A stretch of DNA of 64,000 nt. Origin: Polaromonas sp. GTDB lineage: Bacteria; Pseudomonadota; Gammaproteobacteria; Burkholderiales; Burkholderiaceae_C. The stretch covers positions 1 to 64,000 of the forward strand of contig NZ_JAUXUP010000002.1 in assembly GCF_030680935.1 (NCBI RefSeq), given 5' to 3'. A program made the translations under genes and the position numbers. The notes beneath the pieces were generated by a model. It searched no databases, had not been told where the DNA came from, and was given only the letters and a program-made list of their open reading frames with translations. Below are positions 1 through 8,454 of the stretch, piece by piece. Position 1 is the stretch's first letter; every line of letters starts with the position of its first letter.

Positions 1-24
1 GGAGCTTCGTTGAATTCACTGTGA
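1..24 (+). repeat. IS left terminal inverted repeat
   Basis: It begins GGAGCTTCG and ends ACTGTGA. It pairs imperfectly with 1304-1328 read on the other strand. The GG(n)2CTTC start is what ISL3-type ends usually look like. Confidence 0.75.
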
Positions 25-28
25 ATTT

Positions 29-1252
29 CTAGGCCATCGCCAAATTCAACTTGCCACAATGAAACAAAATTCTTGCCCGGTAGTTGGTGAAATTACGGAA
101 CCCACGGGCATTGGCCTTGATGAGTTGGATGGCGCTGTTGAAGCCCTCGGCACAGGCGTTGCTGATTCTGTGTTGGCTGAAGTTGAGCAGTCCCTCCTCG
201 TGGCGCCTGAGCATCTTGACGACCTTTTTGACCGGTTCCAACTTGCTGCGCATCGCGTTGTTCGACCAGGCTTTGAAGAAGCGCTTGGCAGCACCCTTGT
301 AGCTGTAGCTCCAGAACTGGGTAAAGTTCTCCTTGATGCACCAGGCTCTGCTGGTTTTCAGATTGAGCTGATTCAAAGCGCGAAACGAGACCGCTTCAGC
401 GCTGCGGCCATCGGGGTACTTCTTCAGCCATGCCCATTTGCTGCCCTTCAGAGGCGACGTGCCAGCCTGGGACAGCCTGCGGTGCTCCTGCTTTCTCACC
501 GCATCGACTGCCTCTCCAAGGTACTTGGAGACATGAAACTTGTCATGCACGATGTCTGCCTGCGGCATGCATTGCCTGGTTGCACTCATGTACGCAGGCC
601 ACATGTCCATGGCCACCGCCTTGACCGACGCGCGTTGCGCAGGCGTGAGCGTCTCCAGCAAACCCACGGCCGCTTCAAGTTTTCTCTGAGGCACCAGGTC
701 CAACACCCGCGAGCGGTCAATGTCGGTCAGGATGCTGGCGTAGGTGTGGCCCTTCTCGGAACTCTTCTCATCAATACCAAGGTAGGCGATCTCTTCCTCG
801 GTACGGCGCAGCATGCCTCGCTCCACGGCGCTGACCATGATGGCATTGACCGTGCTCCAGGACAGTCGTGTGAGCGTGCATACGGCCTGGGTGGTGGGGC
901 AGGCCTCAAGCAGTTTGATGACAAAGCCGGCCATCAATGTGGTGACCCGGCTGTAGCGCTCGGCCCACGGCACCGTCAGCTCTTCGACAGTGCCGTCGCT
1001 GTATTTGAGTTGGGGCACTCGGGCTTTGATGATGGTTTCGAACTGGCAGGTGTCCAAGTGGCGCCACTGGCGTTCACTCCAGCCATTGACATGTGCTCTC
1101 TTGGTTGGGTCCGTTGGGTCTGCCCACACTTGCCCTTTCTTCAAAACAACTTCGACGACCACGCGCTGGTCTGCCAGCGAAAGGTCTACCTTCTTGACCG
1201 ACCAGGGTGTCTTCAGTCCAAGAAGTTGCTCGTACAGCGTGGTGTCTTTCAT
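29..1252 (-). CDS. ISL3-family transposase
   Basis: The 407-aa protein should cut and rejoin the ends of its own IS. The N-terminal third is a DNA-binding part without an obvious zinc cluster. The ISL3 DDE catalytic core follows: a first acidic motif in YLGIDEKSSEKGHTY (about residue 160), a second in VAMDMWPAY with a nearby VHDKFHV, and a C-terminal glutamate in ISNACAEGFNSAIQ, followed by the family's usual KANARGFRN tail. Length is normal and no frameshift is seen, so the element may be active. The stop lies 28 bases from the left end and the start about 75 bases from the right end, a normal single-gene IS layout. Confidence 0.9.
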   Translation of the reverse strand: MKDTTLYEQLLGLKTPWSVKKVDLSLADQRVVVEVVLKKGQVWADPTDPTKRAHVNGWSERQWRHLDTCQFETIIKARVPQLKYSDGTVEELTVPWAERYSRVTTLMAGFVIKLLEACPTTQAVCTLTRLSWSTVNAIMVSAVERGMLRRTEEEIAYLGIDEKSSEKGHTYASILTDIDRSRVLDLVPQRKLEAAVGLLETLTPAQRASVKAVAMDMWPAYMSATRQCMPQADIVHDKFHVSKYLGEAVDAVRKQEHRRLSQAGTSPLKGSKWAWLKKYPDGRSAEAVSFRALNQLNLKTSRAWCIKENFTQFWSYSYKGAAKRFFKAWSNNAMRSKLEPVKKVVKMLRRHEEGLLNFSQHRISNACAEGFNSAIQLIKANARGFRNFTNYRARILFHCGKLNLAMA

Positions 1253-1303
1253 GTTCAGTTCAGAAATTTTGAAATACCGGATTCTCCAACACTGAATGAA
1301 AAA

Positions 1304-1328
1304 TCACAGTGGAATTGATGAAGAACCC
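1304..1328 (-). repeat. IS right terminal inverted repeat
   Basis: The reverse complement begins GGGTTCTTCATC and ends ACTGTGA, matching the left end. It also supplies the last codons and the TGA stop of the interrupted FimV-like gene. Confidence 0.75.
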
Positions 1329-2515
1329 ATCTTGAAGACACGGTTGAAATCGTCGCGCAGGTCTTCAAAATTCGCCTCATCGCCGCTCTGGTGATAGAGG
1401 TTGAGCAAGTCCAGATACACCAGCGCACTTGTTTTCACGTTGTCCACCAGGTGCCTGCGCAGCAGGGAGATGGCCTGCTCCTGCTTCCCGAGTGAGACGA
1501 AAAAGTCGACCTGTTGCTGCAGGTCGAACAATTCCGGAACTTTGACCGTGCGCTGTACAAACGGCACGCTGACAGAAAAACGGGGACGATCCCGCGCTGC
1601 CAGAGGCGGAATGGATTCGGGAGGCGGGTGTCGGGAGGCGCGTTTCAATCCATCAAACAGCGACTCATTGACGACGGTGGCCTTGCGCGCCCCGCCTCCG
1701 GCAATGGGCGCCTCCGCAGCCCGCTCGGGGTGCATGCCGAAGCCGGTCGGGGGCCCGAAGCCCGTGGGCGGTTCAAACCCGGTGGGTGGGCCAAACCCGG
1801 TCTTCAGCGTTCCGCCGGTTGAGGTAGCAGGGGCAATGGAGCGCCGGTAGGAGTGATAAAACAGACCGATCACCGCAGCAGCAAGCAGTACCGCAAGACC
1901 ATACACCAGCGCCTTGCCATATCGGTCATGCTCAACTTTCTCGAGACGTCCTTCCTTTTCGGCCAGCAAGGCCTGATTTTTGAGGATCTCCTCACGCATC
2001 TGCCGCAGCTCAACTTCCAGCGCACGAACCTTCGCGTCGCTGGAGGCGGCGCCTTCGCCAGCCCCTGCGCTGGCGCCAACAGGGGCGGTCAACGTTTTGT
2101 CTGCGGCCAGGACGTTTGCCCTGGAAGGCGCGACAGCAAGCACCACATAGCGCCGGGTGCTTTTTTGTACACAGCCGGCCCGCATGTGCACCGTCACAAC
2201 CGGGCCCTCAACTGGCACGGCAGAGCGCACATGAACCAGGCGATCCTGCGTTGTGCCGGATTTTTCAGCGCTCAACTGGACCAGCGATTTGTCCAGTGGT
2301 TTGTCAACGTAAAAAACGTCAGCGTCGAGACAAAGGGCGGAGGGATCCTCGCCTGTAGCGAGCATCAATTGCATGGACAGATCAAGCGGTTGCCCGAGCA
2401 CGGCAGAGCGAAGATTGGGACCAAGGGTCGCGCCAAAAGAAGCCGCCGCAAAAGACAGCAACAGGCCGCCTGCCAAGAGGCACCGATTTTCGATCAACTG
2501 CAAAAATTTAGTCAC
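1304..2515 (-). CDS. FimV-like TPR membrane protein, C-terminus cut off by IS
   Basis: The protein resembles the FimV family of inner-membrane/periplasmic organisers of type IV pili and cell poles. An N-terminal signal-like segment (CLLAGGLLLSFAAASFG) leads to a FimV-type domain (LRSAVLGQPLDLSMQLML). A coiled coil (ALEVELRQMREEILKNQ) and a membrane helix (LVYGLAVLLAAAVIGLFYH) follow, then a linker of GFxPPT repeats and a TPR stretch ending in LVYLDLLNLYHQSG. The GTG at 2515 is chosen because the signal segment starts there; the frame is open further upstream but holds no plausible N-terminus, and no strong ribosome site is seen. The last residues, GSSSIPL and the stop, are encoded by the IS end, so the native 3' end is missing. 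It may be a non-functional remnant. Confidence 0.72.
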   Translation of the reverse strand: MTKFLQLIENRCLLAGGLLLSFAAASFGATLGPNLRSAVLGQPLDLSMQLMLATGEDPSALCLDADVFYVDKPLDKSLVQLSAEKSGTTQDRLVHVRSAVPVEGPVVTVHMRAGCVQKSTRRYVVLAVAPSRANVLAADKTLTAPVGASAGAGEGAASSDAKVRALEVELRQMREEILKNQALLAEKEGRLEKVEHDRYGKALVYGLAVLLAAAVIGLFYHSYRRSIAPATSTGGTLKTGFGPPTGFEPPTGFGPPTGFGMHPERAAEAPIAGGGARKATVVNESLFDGLKRASRHPPPESIPPLAARDRPRFSVSVPFVQRTVKVPELFDLQQQVDFFVSLGKQEQAISLLRRHLVDNVKTSALVYLDLLNLYHQSGDEANFEDLRDDFNRVFKMGSSSIPL

Positions 2516-2729
2516 TTGATGGATTCTGGCATAGCCGACAAGCAAGGACGTGGCACCTTGCCAACCGCCACCCCCCGGCACCACTTTTTTCAGCAGGACA
2601 CCGCCTCCATTGATTGTCGGAAATAACTGACAAGGCAGTCTACCTCCACCAAGCCACCCACGCAAACCCATCAGCCCGGCATCGGACGGGCAGAAACCGC
2701 CCTCTCGCCCTGCGGGATAATACTTTCCC

Positions 2730-4250
2730 ATGAATCCAATTTACCGAACAGTCGGGCTCGTAGGCACCGGCGCCATGGGCCGGGGCATCGCCCAAATCGC
2801 CGCACAGGCCGGTAGTATCGTCAAGCTGTATGACGCCCAGCCAGGAGCCGCCGCCAAGGCCATCAGCGCGCTGGCCACCCAATGGGACAAGCTGGTGGAG
2901 AAAGGGCGACTCGACGAGGCTACCGCAGCGAGGCACAAGGCCGGTCTCCAGCCGGTCGCTGCACTTGAGGACCTGGCCGATTGCGACCTGGTGGTAGAAG
3001 CCGTTGTAGAGCGTTTGGATGTGAAGAAATCACTGTTTTTGTCGCTGGAGACTGTTGTTTCCGGGCAAACGGTACTCGCGACCAACACGTCCTCCCTGTC
3101 TGTCACGGCCATCGCCGCTGGCATGCAGCACCCCGGCCGTTTTGCCGGCTACCATTTTTTCAACCCGGTTCCGCTGATGAAGGTGGTGGAGGTGATTGCC
3201 GGCCTGAAGACCGAAGCGGCAACCTGCGAGTCGCTCGCGAGCTATGCGCGCCAAATGGGCCACACCCCGGTGCAAGCCCAGGACACGCCAGGCTTTATCG
3301 TCAACCACGCCGGGCGCGGCTACGGCACGGAAGCCCTGCGTATCGTCAGCGAGGGCATTGCTGACTTCGCCACCATAGACCGCATCCTCAAGGACCAGGC
3401 CGGTTTCAAGCTCGGTCCCTTCGAACTGATGGACCTGACCGCGCTCGATGTCTCTCACCCTGTCATGGAGTCGGTGTACCAGCAGTACTATGACGAGCCG
3501 CGCTACCGTCCCAGCGCCATCACCGCACAGCGCCTGGCCGGTGGCCTGCTCGGCCGCAAAACCGGCGAAGGGTTTTATCGCTACAAGGATGGGGCGATGG
3601 AGGTGACACCTGAGCCACCGGCCCCGAGCGTCACCGAGATGCCACCGGTCTGGGTCTCGCCGCGCGCCGCGCGCCGATCGGAATTGCTGCAGTTGCTGAA
3701 GAACCTGGGCGCCAGTATCGAATCCGGCGCCTCGCCGTCCATGAACGCGCTGGTACTGGTGGCGCCCCTGGGCTTTGACATCACCACCGTCGCCGTGGTC
3801 GAGCGTCTGGACCCGGCACGCACCATTGGCATCGACATGCTGATCGACGATGCTGCGACCAAACGCCGTGTGCTGGCCACCAACCCCGCCACGCGCAGCG
3901 ACATGCGTGATGCAGCGCATGCCCTGTTTGCACGCGATGGCAAGGCCGTCAGCGTCATCCGCGACAGCGGCGGCTTCGTGACCCAACGCGTGGTCGCCAC
4001 CATCGTCAACATCGCCAGTGACATCTGCCAGCAAGGCATCTGCACGCCAAAGGATCTTGAAACTGCCGTGACGCTCGGACTCGGCTACCCGCTGGGTCCG
4101 TTGGTCATGGGCGACCGGTATGGCCCGACCAACATTCTTGAGGTGCTGTTCAACATGCAGACGGTGTACGGCGACCCGCGTTACCGCCCTTCCCCGAGGC
4201 TGCGCCGACGCGGCGCCATCGGCCTGAGCCTGATGCATGAGGAGTCCTGA
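2730..4250 (+). CDS. 3-hydroxyacyl-CoA dehydrogenase (PaaH-like)
   Basis: It oxidises (S)-3-hydroxyacyl-CoA to 3-oxoacyl-CoA with NAD+. The Rossmann motif VGTGAMGRGIAQ is at residues about 11-22. The catalytic His is in GYHFFNPVPLMKVVEV, and DLVVEAVVE holds a conserved Glu. The 506-aa length fits the long form with two C-terminal 3HCDH domains; the second half has SGGFVTQRVVATIVN and a further GLGYPLGP. Enzymes of this shape serve phenylacetate (PaaH) and general acyl-CoA oxidation, so the exact substrate is open. It heads a plus-strand block, with an enoyl-CoA hydratase starting one base after its stop. Confidence 0.88.
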   Translation: MNPIYRTVGLVGTGAMGRGIAQIAAQAGSIVKLYDAQPGAAAKAISALATQWDKLVEKGRLDEATAARHKAGLQPVAALEDLADCDLVVEAVVERLDVKKSLFLSLETVVSGQTVLATNTSSLSVTAIAAGMQHPGRFAGYHFFNPVPLMKVVEVIAGLKTEAATCESLASYARQMGHTPVQAQDTPGFIVNHAGRGYGTEALRIVSEGIADFATIDRILKDQAGFKLGPFELMDLTALDVSHPVMESVYQQYYDEPRYRPSAITAQRLAGGLLGRKTGEGFYRYKDGAMEVTPEPPAPSVTEMPPVWVSPRAARRSELLQLLKNLGASIESGASPSMNALVLVAPLGFDITTVAVVERLDPARTIGIDMLIDDAATKRRVLATNPATRSDMRDAAHALFARDGKAVSVIRDSGGFVTQRVVATIVNIASDICQQGICTPKDLETAVTLGLGYPLGPLVMGDRYGPTNILEVLFNMQTVYGDPRYRPSPRLRRRGAIGLSLMHEES

Positions 4251-4251
4251 C

Positions 4252-5031
4252 ATGGCAGGCGCACTTAAAAGCACCAGCGACGGCGCCACCCTGGTGCTGA
4301 CCCTGAGCAATCCCGATTTCCGCAATGCCCTTAGCCCGGAGATTTACGCCGCTGGTGTCGAGGCCCTCAACGCTGCCGAAAACAACCCCGAGATCCGCAG
4401 CGTGGTGATCACCGGCGAAGGCTGTACCTTCTGCGCGGGCGGCAATCTGCAGCGCCTGCTGACCAACCGCGAGCAGCCGCAGGACGTTCAGACCCAAAGC
4501 ATCAACGGCCTGCACAGCTGGATCGATTCGATACGCACCTTCCCCAAACCGGTCATCGCCGCTGTGGAAGGCGCGGCGGCCGGCGCCGGCTTTTCGCTCG
4601 CGCTGGCCTGCGACTTTGTGGTGGCGGCGGACAACGCCGTCTTTGTGATGGCCTACAGCAGTGTGGCCCTGTCGCCCGACGGTGGTGGCAGCTGGGTCCT
4701 GGCCCGCGCCCTGCCGCGCGCGCTGGTCAGCGAGTTGCTGATGTTCGGGGAGCGTATCGGTGCGCAGCGTCTGCAGGGGCTCGGGCTGGTCAATCGTTGT
4801 GTAACTCCCGGTGATGCGCTGAGCGAAGCACTCAAACTGGCAGACAAGCTCAATGTCCGCGCGCCCAACGCACTGGCCAGTATCAAGGAGCTCATCAACG
4901 ATGCTGCGGGCAGCACCCTGGGACAGCAGATGGACGCAGAGCGCGCGCACTTCGTACGCAACCTGCACCACCCCAATGGAGGCGAAGGCATCTCGGCCTT
5001 CCTGGACAAGCGCACGCCCCGGTACACCTGA
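4252..5031 (+). CDS. Enoyl-CoA hydratase/isomerase (crotonase family)
   Basis: A 259-aa crotonase-fold protein likely to hydrate an enoyl-CoA for the dehydrogenase just upstream. The oxyanion-hole segments are visible: CTFCAGGNLQRLL and AAVEGAAAGAGFSLALACD. The start at 4252 is preferred over an in-frame ATG at 4237 because GAGGAGT lies at the right distance before it; the upstream gene ends at 4250, so the two are translationally coupled. The usual second catalytic Glu region reads VALSPDGGGSWVLAR, with Asp where hydratases often have Glu, so isomerase activity is possible. Confidence 0.85.
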   Translation: MAGALKSTSDGATLVLTLSNPDFRNALSPEIYAAGVEALNAAENNPEIRSVVITGEGCTFCAGGNLQRLLTNREQPQDVQTQSINGLHSWIDSIRTFPKPVIAAVEGAAAGAGFSLALACDFVVAADNAVFVMAYSSVALSPDGGGSWVLARALPRALVSELLMFGERIGAQRLQGLGLVNRCVTPGDALSEALKLADKLNVRAPNALASIKELINDAAGSTLGQQMDAERAHFVRNLHHPNGGEGISAFLDKRTPRYT

Positions 5032-5138
5032 ACATCTGCCCACGAGGCCTGCACGGACACCGAGGCGACAGGTGGGCGCCAGCAGCGCCGTCTCTGGCGC
5101 GACAATAGAGGCCTTGTGAGTCACTCAAAAGACAGGCC

Positions 5139-5864
5139 ATGGACGATCCCATTCTTACGATAGACGAAAGAGAGGCCATCAATGGTGGCCGCTGGTTTTC
5201 ATCCCTATCACCCTCACTCAGGCACGACATACTTCGATGCGCTTTCGTCCAACGTTTCAAGGATGGCCAGCTGATCTGCGCCCGCGGCGACCCGCCAGAG
5301 CAGTGGATTGCGTGCGCGAAAGGTGCGGTGCGTGTGAGTTCAACATCGATCTCGGGCAAACAGATCACGCTGACCTATGTAGAACCCGGCATCTGGTTCG
5401 GCGATGTGGCGATTTTCGACGGCGACCGGCGCACACACGACGCGTATGCGCATGGCGAAACCACCATCCTGTGCGTGGCCAAGGCAGATTTCAAAAAAAT
5501 CCTGGCGATGCATGTGGAGCTGTACGAAGCCATGCTGCGCCTGCATGCGCGCCGCATCCGCCAGTTGTACGGTCTGGTGGAAGACCTCAACACCCTGCCC
5601 CTGCGCGCCCGGCTGGCCAAGCAGTTGCTGCACCTGGTGCGCAGCTACGGTGTGAGCAGCCTCAGCGACGGGCGCGAAGTGCGCATCGGTTTGCAGCTGG
5701 CTCAAGAGGAACTGGCCCAGTTGCTGGGTGCCTCGCGCCAGCGGGTGAACCAGGAGCTCAAGGCGATGGAGCGCGAAGATACCATCCGCATAGAGCCGGG
5801 TGGCCTGGTGGTGCGCAACCGCGAAGCGCTGATGCGTATTTCCGAAGCCGACCTGGAAAAATGA
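5139..5864 (+). CDS. Crp/Fnr-family transcriptional regulator
   Basis: A 241-aa regulator with an N-terminal cyclic-nucleotide-binding-type beta roll (PGIWFGDVAIFDGDRRTHDA, about residues 87-106) and a C-terminal winged helix (LAQEELAQLLGASRQRVNQE). The phosphate-binding arginine of true cAMP receptors is not clear, and there is no Fnr cysteine cluster, so the effector is unknown. It lies between the dehydrogenase/hydratase pair and the kinase/ACAD pair, and only four bases separate it from the next start. It may therefore control this acyl-CoA block. Confidence 0.85.
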   Translation: MDDPILTIDEREAINGGRWFSSLSPSLRHDILRCAFVQRFKDGQLICARGDPPEQWIACAKGAVRVSSTSISGKQITLTYVEPGIWFGDVAIFDGDRRTHDAYAHGETTILCVAKADFKKILAMHVELYEAMLRLHARRIRQLYGLVEDLNTLPLRARLAKQLLHLVRSYGVSSLSDGREVRIGLQLAQEELAQLLGASRQRVNQELKAMEREDTIRIEPGGLVVRNREALMRISEADLEK

Positions 5865-5868
5865 GCAG

Positions 5869-6966
5869 ATGAGCAACTTTGACCACTTCCTGGGCACCCG
5901 CGAGGTGTCGGGCCAGCACGCAGTTGACATGGATGCGCTGACCGCCTACCTAGAAAGCCACTTGCCGGGTTTCCAGGGCCCGCTGAGAGCCGAAATCTTC
6001 AAAGGCGGCCAGTCGAATCCAACCTACAAGCTGATCACGCCGTCCCGCGCCTATGTGATGCGCGCCAAGCCGGGGCCAGTGGCCAAACTGTTGCCATCAG
6101 CGCATGCGGTCGAGCGCGAGTTCAAGGTCATGAGCGGCCTGCAGGGCACCGATGTGCCAGTGGCCAAAATGTACTGCCTGTGCGAAGACGAAAGCGTGAT
6201 TGGACGCGCCTTCTATGTGATGGAGTTTGTCGAAGGCCGCGTGCTCTGGGACCAGGCCCTGCCCGGCATGACGAATGCCCAGCGCGCCGAAATTTATACC
6301 GAGATGAACCGCGTGATCGCCGCGCTGCACAAGGTGAAGTTTGCCGAGCGCGGTTTGGCCGACTACGGCAAACCCGGCAACTACTTCGAGCGCCAGATCG
6401 GACGCTGGAGCAAGCAGTACACCGCCTCCTTCTCGCAGCCCATCCCCGAGATGGACCAGCTGATGGCCTGGCTGCCGGCCAACATACCGGCCAGCGCGCG
6501 TGACGAAGGCATGGTCTCCATCGTGCATGGCGACTTCCGCCTCGACAACCTGATGTTCCACCCGACCGAACCGCGCGTGCTGGCGGTACTCGACTGGGAG
6601 CTGTCCACGCTGGGCCATCCGCTGGCCGACTTCAGCTACCACTGCATGGCCTGGCACATCCCCCCCGGCGCCTTTCGCGGGATCGGCGGCCTGGACGTTG
6701 CCAGCCTGGGCATCCCCAGTGAGGCCGAGTACATCCGTCTGTACTGCGCGCGCACCGGTTTTGCCAGCCCGGAACTGATCAAGGCCGACTGGAATTTTTA
6801 CCTCGCCTACAACCTGTTCCGCCTGGCCGCGATTTTGCAGGGCATCGCCAAGCGGGTTGAAGCCGGTACCGCCGCCAGCGCCCAAGCCGTCGCGTCCGCC
6901 AAGGGCGCGCCGCAGCTCGCGCGCATGGCATGGGACTTTGCTCAAAAAAGCCAATCTGATACATGA
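5869..6966 (+). CDS. APH-fold phosphotransferase, ACAD10/LvaA-like
   Basis: A 365-aa kinase of the aminoglycoside-phosphotransferase fold. The Brenner motif HGDFRLDNLMF starts near residue 220 (catalytic Asp about 222), the Mg-binding Asp follows in VLDWELSTLGHPLAD near 242, and the N-terminal lobe has KGGQSNPTYKL. This subgroup is the one fused to an acyl-CoA dehydrogenase in animal ACAD10/ACAD11 and is related to LvaA of Pseudomonas levulinate catabolism. Those enzymes phosphorylate 4-hydroxyacyl-CoA. The matching ACAD-type dehydrogenase is the next gene, which supports that role; antibiotic resistance is unlikely. Confidence 0.85.
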   Translation: MSNFDHFLGTREVSGQHAVDMDALTAYLESHLPGFQGPLRAEIFKGGQSNPTYKLITPSRAYVMRAKPGPVAKLLPSAHAVEREFKVMSGLQGTDVPVAKMYCLCEDESVIGRAFYVMEFVEGRVLWDQALPGMTNAQRAEIYTEMNRVIAALHKVKFAERGLADYGKPGNYFERQIGRWSKQYTASFSQPIPEMDQLMAWLPANIPASARDEGMVSIVHGDFRLDNLMFHPTEPRVLAVLDWELSTLGHPLADFSYHCMAWHIPPGAFRGIGGLDVASLGIPSEAEYIRLYCARTGFASPELIKADWNFYLAYNLFRLAAILQGIAKRVEAGTAASAQAVASAKGAPQLARMAWDFAQKSQSDT

Positions 6967-6967
6967 C

Positions 6968-7045
6968 CCCCACGCTTGTCGCTTCGCTTACGGCGCTGCC
7001 CCCCGAGGGGGCTAATTTTCCTTGGGGCGGCCCTGCGGAAAATTG
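6968..7045 (+). repeat. Intergenic GC-rich repeat (CCCCCGAGGGGG type)
   Basis: The stretch has the order CCCCCACGCTTG, CGCTTCGC, CCCCCCGAGGGGGC and CCTTGGGGCGGCC. It fits a repeat common between genes in Comamonadaceae and can fold at CCCCC-GA-GGGGG. A related copy in inverted orientation lies at 61919-62022. Confidence 0.6.
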
Positions 7046-7084
7046 CTTGCCCGACTAACAAAATCGTTTACCCAGGAGATAACA

Positions 7085-8344
7085 ATGGATTTCAACTACA
7101 CCCCCAAAGTCCAGGACATGCAGGCCCGCCTGCTGGCCTTCATGGACCAGCATGTGTACCCGAACGAGGCGCGTTTCTTCCGCGAAATTGCCGAGAACCG
7201 CGCCAAGGGCAATGCCTGGATTCCGACGACCATCATTGAAGAGCTCAAGCCCAAGGCCCGCGCCGCCGGCTTGTGGAATTTGTTCCTGCCGCACTCGCCA
7301 CGCGCACCCGAGGGGCTGTCCAATCTGGAATACGCACCGCTGTGCGAGATCATGGGACGTGTACCTTTTGCGCCCGAAATTTTCAACTGCTCGGCACCTG
7401 ACACCGGCAACATGGAAACCATTGCGCGTTATGGCTCGGAGGCCAACAAGGACCGCTGGCTGGAACCGCTGCTCAAAGGCGAGATTCGCTCAGCCTTCCT
7501 GATGACCGAGCCCGAAGTGGCTTCGTCGGATGCCACCAACATCCAGTGCCGCATCGAACGCGACGGCGACGACTACGTGCTCAACGGCCTGAAATGGTGG
7601 TCGTCCGGCGCCGGCGATCCGCGCTGCGCGATCTACATCGTCATGGGCAAGACCAACCCCGACGCGGGCCGCCATGAGCAGCAATCCATGATTCTGGTGC
7701 CGGCCAACACGCCGGGCATAGAGGTGATTCGCCCGCTCAGCGTGTTCGGCTACGACGACGCGCCGCACGGCCACATGGAAGTGCGCCTGACCAATGTGCG
7801 GGTGCCGGTGGGCAACATGCTGTTGGGGGAAGGCCGGGGTTTCGAAATTGCCCAGGGCCGCCTTGGCCCCGGACGCATCCACCACTGCATGCGCAGCATC
7901 GGCATTGCCGAACGCGCGCTCGAACTGATGTGCAAGCGCCTGAACACCCGCGTGGCTTTCGGCAAGCCGGTGGCGCGCCAGTCGGTCTGGCACGAACGCA
8001 TTGCCGACGCACGCTGCATGATTGACCAGGCCAGACTGCTGACCTTGAAAGCCGCCTACATGATGGACACGGTCGGCAACAAGGTGGCCAAGGCCGAGAT
8101 CGCGATGATCAAGGTGGTGGCCCCCAACATGGCCTGTCAGATCATCGACTGGGCGATCCAGGCGCACGGCGGCGGCGGTGTCTCCGACGACTTCCCGCTG
8201 GCCTATGCTTATGCGCACCAGCGCACCTTGCGCCTGGCCGACGGCCCGGACGAGGTGCACCGCGCCTCGCTCGCCAAGCTGGAGCTGGCCAAACACCTGG
8301 CCATGCCGGGCGAGATAGAGATGCCGATCACGCGCGGCAGTTGA
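7085..8344 (+). CDS. Acyl-CoA dehydrogenase, ACAD10/11 type
   Basis: A 419-aa flavin dehydrogenase. It carries features shared with the dehydrogenase half of vertebrate ACAD11: [40 protein letters not shown] (about residue 170), [20 protein letters not shown] and [10 protein letters not shown]. In that family the protein eliminates phosphate from 4-phosphoryl-acyl-CoA and yields an enoyl-CoA that re-enters beta-oxidation. The start at 7085 is chosen over an upstream in-frame ATG at 7022 because AGGAGAT precedes it and because the upstream bases belong to an intergenic repeat. The kinase gene upstream is its likely partner. Confidence 0.92.
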   Translation: MDFNYTPKVQDMQARLLAFMDQHVYPNEARFFREIAENRAKGNAWIPTTIIEELKPKARAAGLWNLFLPHSPRAPEGLSNLEYAPLCEIMGRVPFAPEIFNCSAPDTGNMETIARYGSEANKDRWLEPLLKGEIRSAFLMTEPEVASSDATNIQCRIERDGDDYVLNGLKWWSSGAGDPRCAIYIVMGKTNPDAGRHEQQSMILVPANTPGIEVIRPLSVFGYDDAPHGHMEVRLTNVRVPVGNMLLGEGRGFEIAQGRLGPGRIHHCMRSIGIAERALELMCKRLNTRVAFGKPVARQSVWHERIADARCMIDQARLLTLKAAYMMDTVGNKVAKAEIAMIKVVAPNMACQIIDWAIQAHGGGGVSDDFPLAYAYAHQRTLRLADGPDEVHRASLAKLELAKHLAMPGEIEMPITRGS

Positions 8345-8354
8345 GTCTCAAGAC

Positions 8355-8410
8355 GCTATAAGTTTTATAGCTGCTGGCGCCTGCCCCTCAAGGGCTGGCG
8401 CCATTTTTTA
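8355..8410 (+). repeat. 56-bp dispersed repeat, copy 1 (intergenic)
   Basis: Blocks in order: GCTAT, ATAGCTGCTGGCGC, CAAGGGCT, GGCGCCATTTTTT. It follows the ACAD stop and lies at the convergent end of the hypothetical gene on the other strand. GCTAT/ATAGC and GGCGCC can pair and T-runs follow, so this copy might also end transcription. Confidence 0.75.
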
Positions 8411-8454
8411 TGGCAAGGCGCCGGCGGCAACCTGCTGCCGTGCAGCGGCGCTGA

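Larger units (their letters stand above)
1..1328 (-). mobile_element. ISL3-family insertion sequence
   Basis: A complete IS-sized unit holds one transposase gene on the minus strand, bounded by imperfect inverted repeats. The left end (1-24) and the reverse complement of the right end (1304-1328) share a leading GG, then CTTC, AATTC and ACTGTGA with a one-base gap. The window starts at, or within a base or two of, the left tip, so the outer flank and the left copy of any target duplication cannot be seen. If the element ends at 1328, the right-hand 8-bp duplication typical of ISL3 elements would be 1329-1336. The element sits in the 3' part of the FimV-like gene and ends its reading frame. 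Confidence 0.85.

Noticed and set aside
59..1318. Long plus-strand frame of 419 codons across the IS
   Set aside because: It is the antisense of the transposase, has no family features and begins and ends within the IS; the DDE transposase on the other strand explains the region.
3030..4325. Minus-strand frame of 431 codons opposite the hydroxyacyl-CoA dehydrogenase
   Set aside because: A composition-driven shadow of a high-GC gene; His/Ala/Gly-rich with no domain.
5869..6966. Aminoglycoside resistance gene
   Set aside because: The fold is shared, but the subgroup and the neighbouring ACAD11-type gene point to acyl-CoA metabolism.
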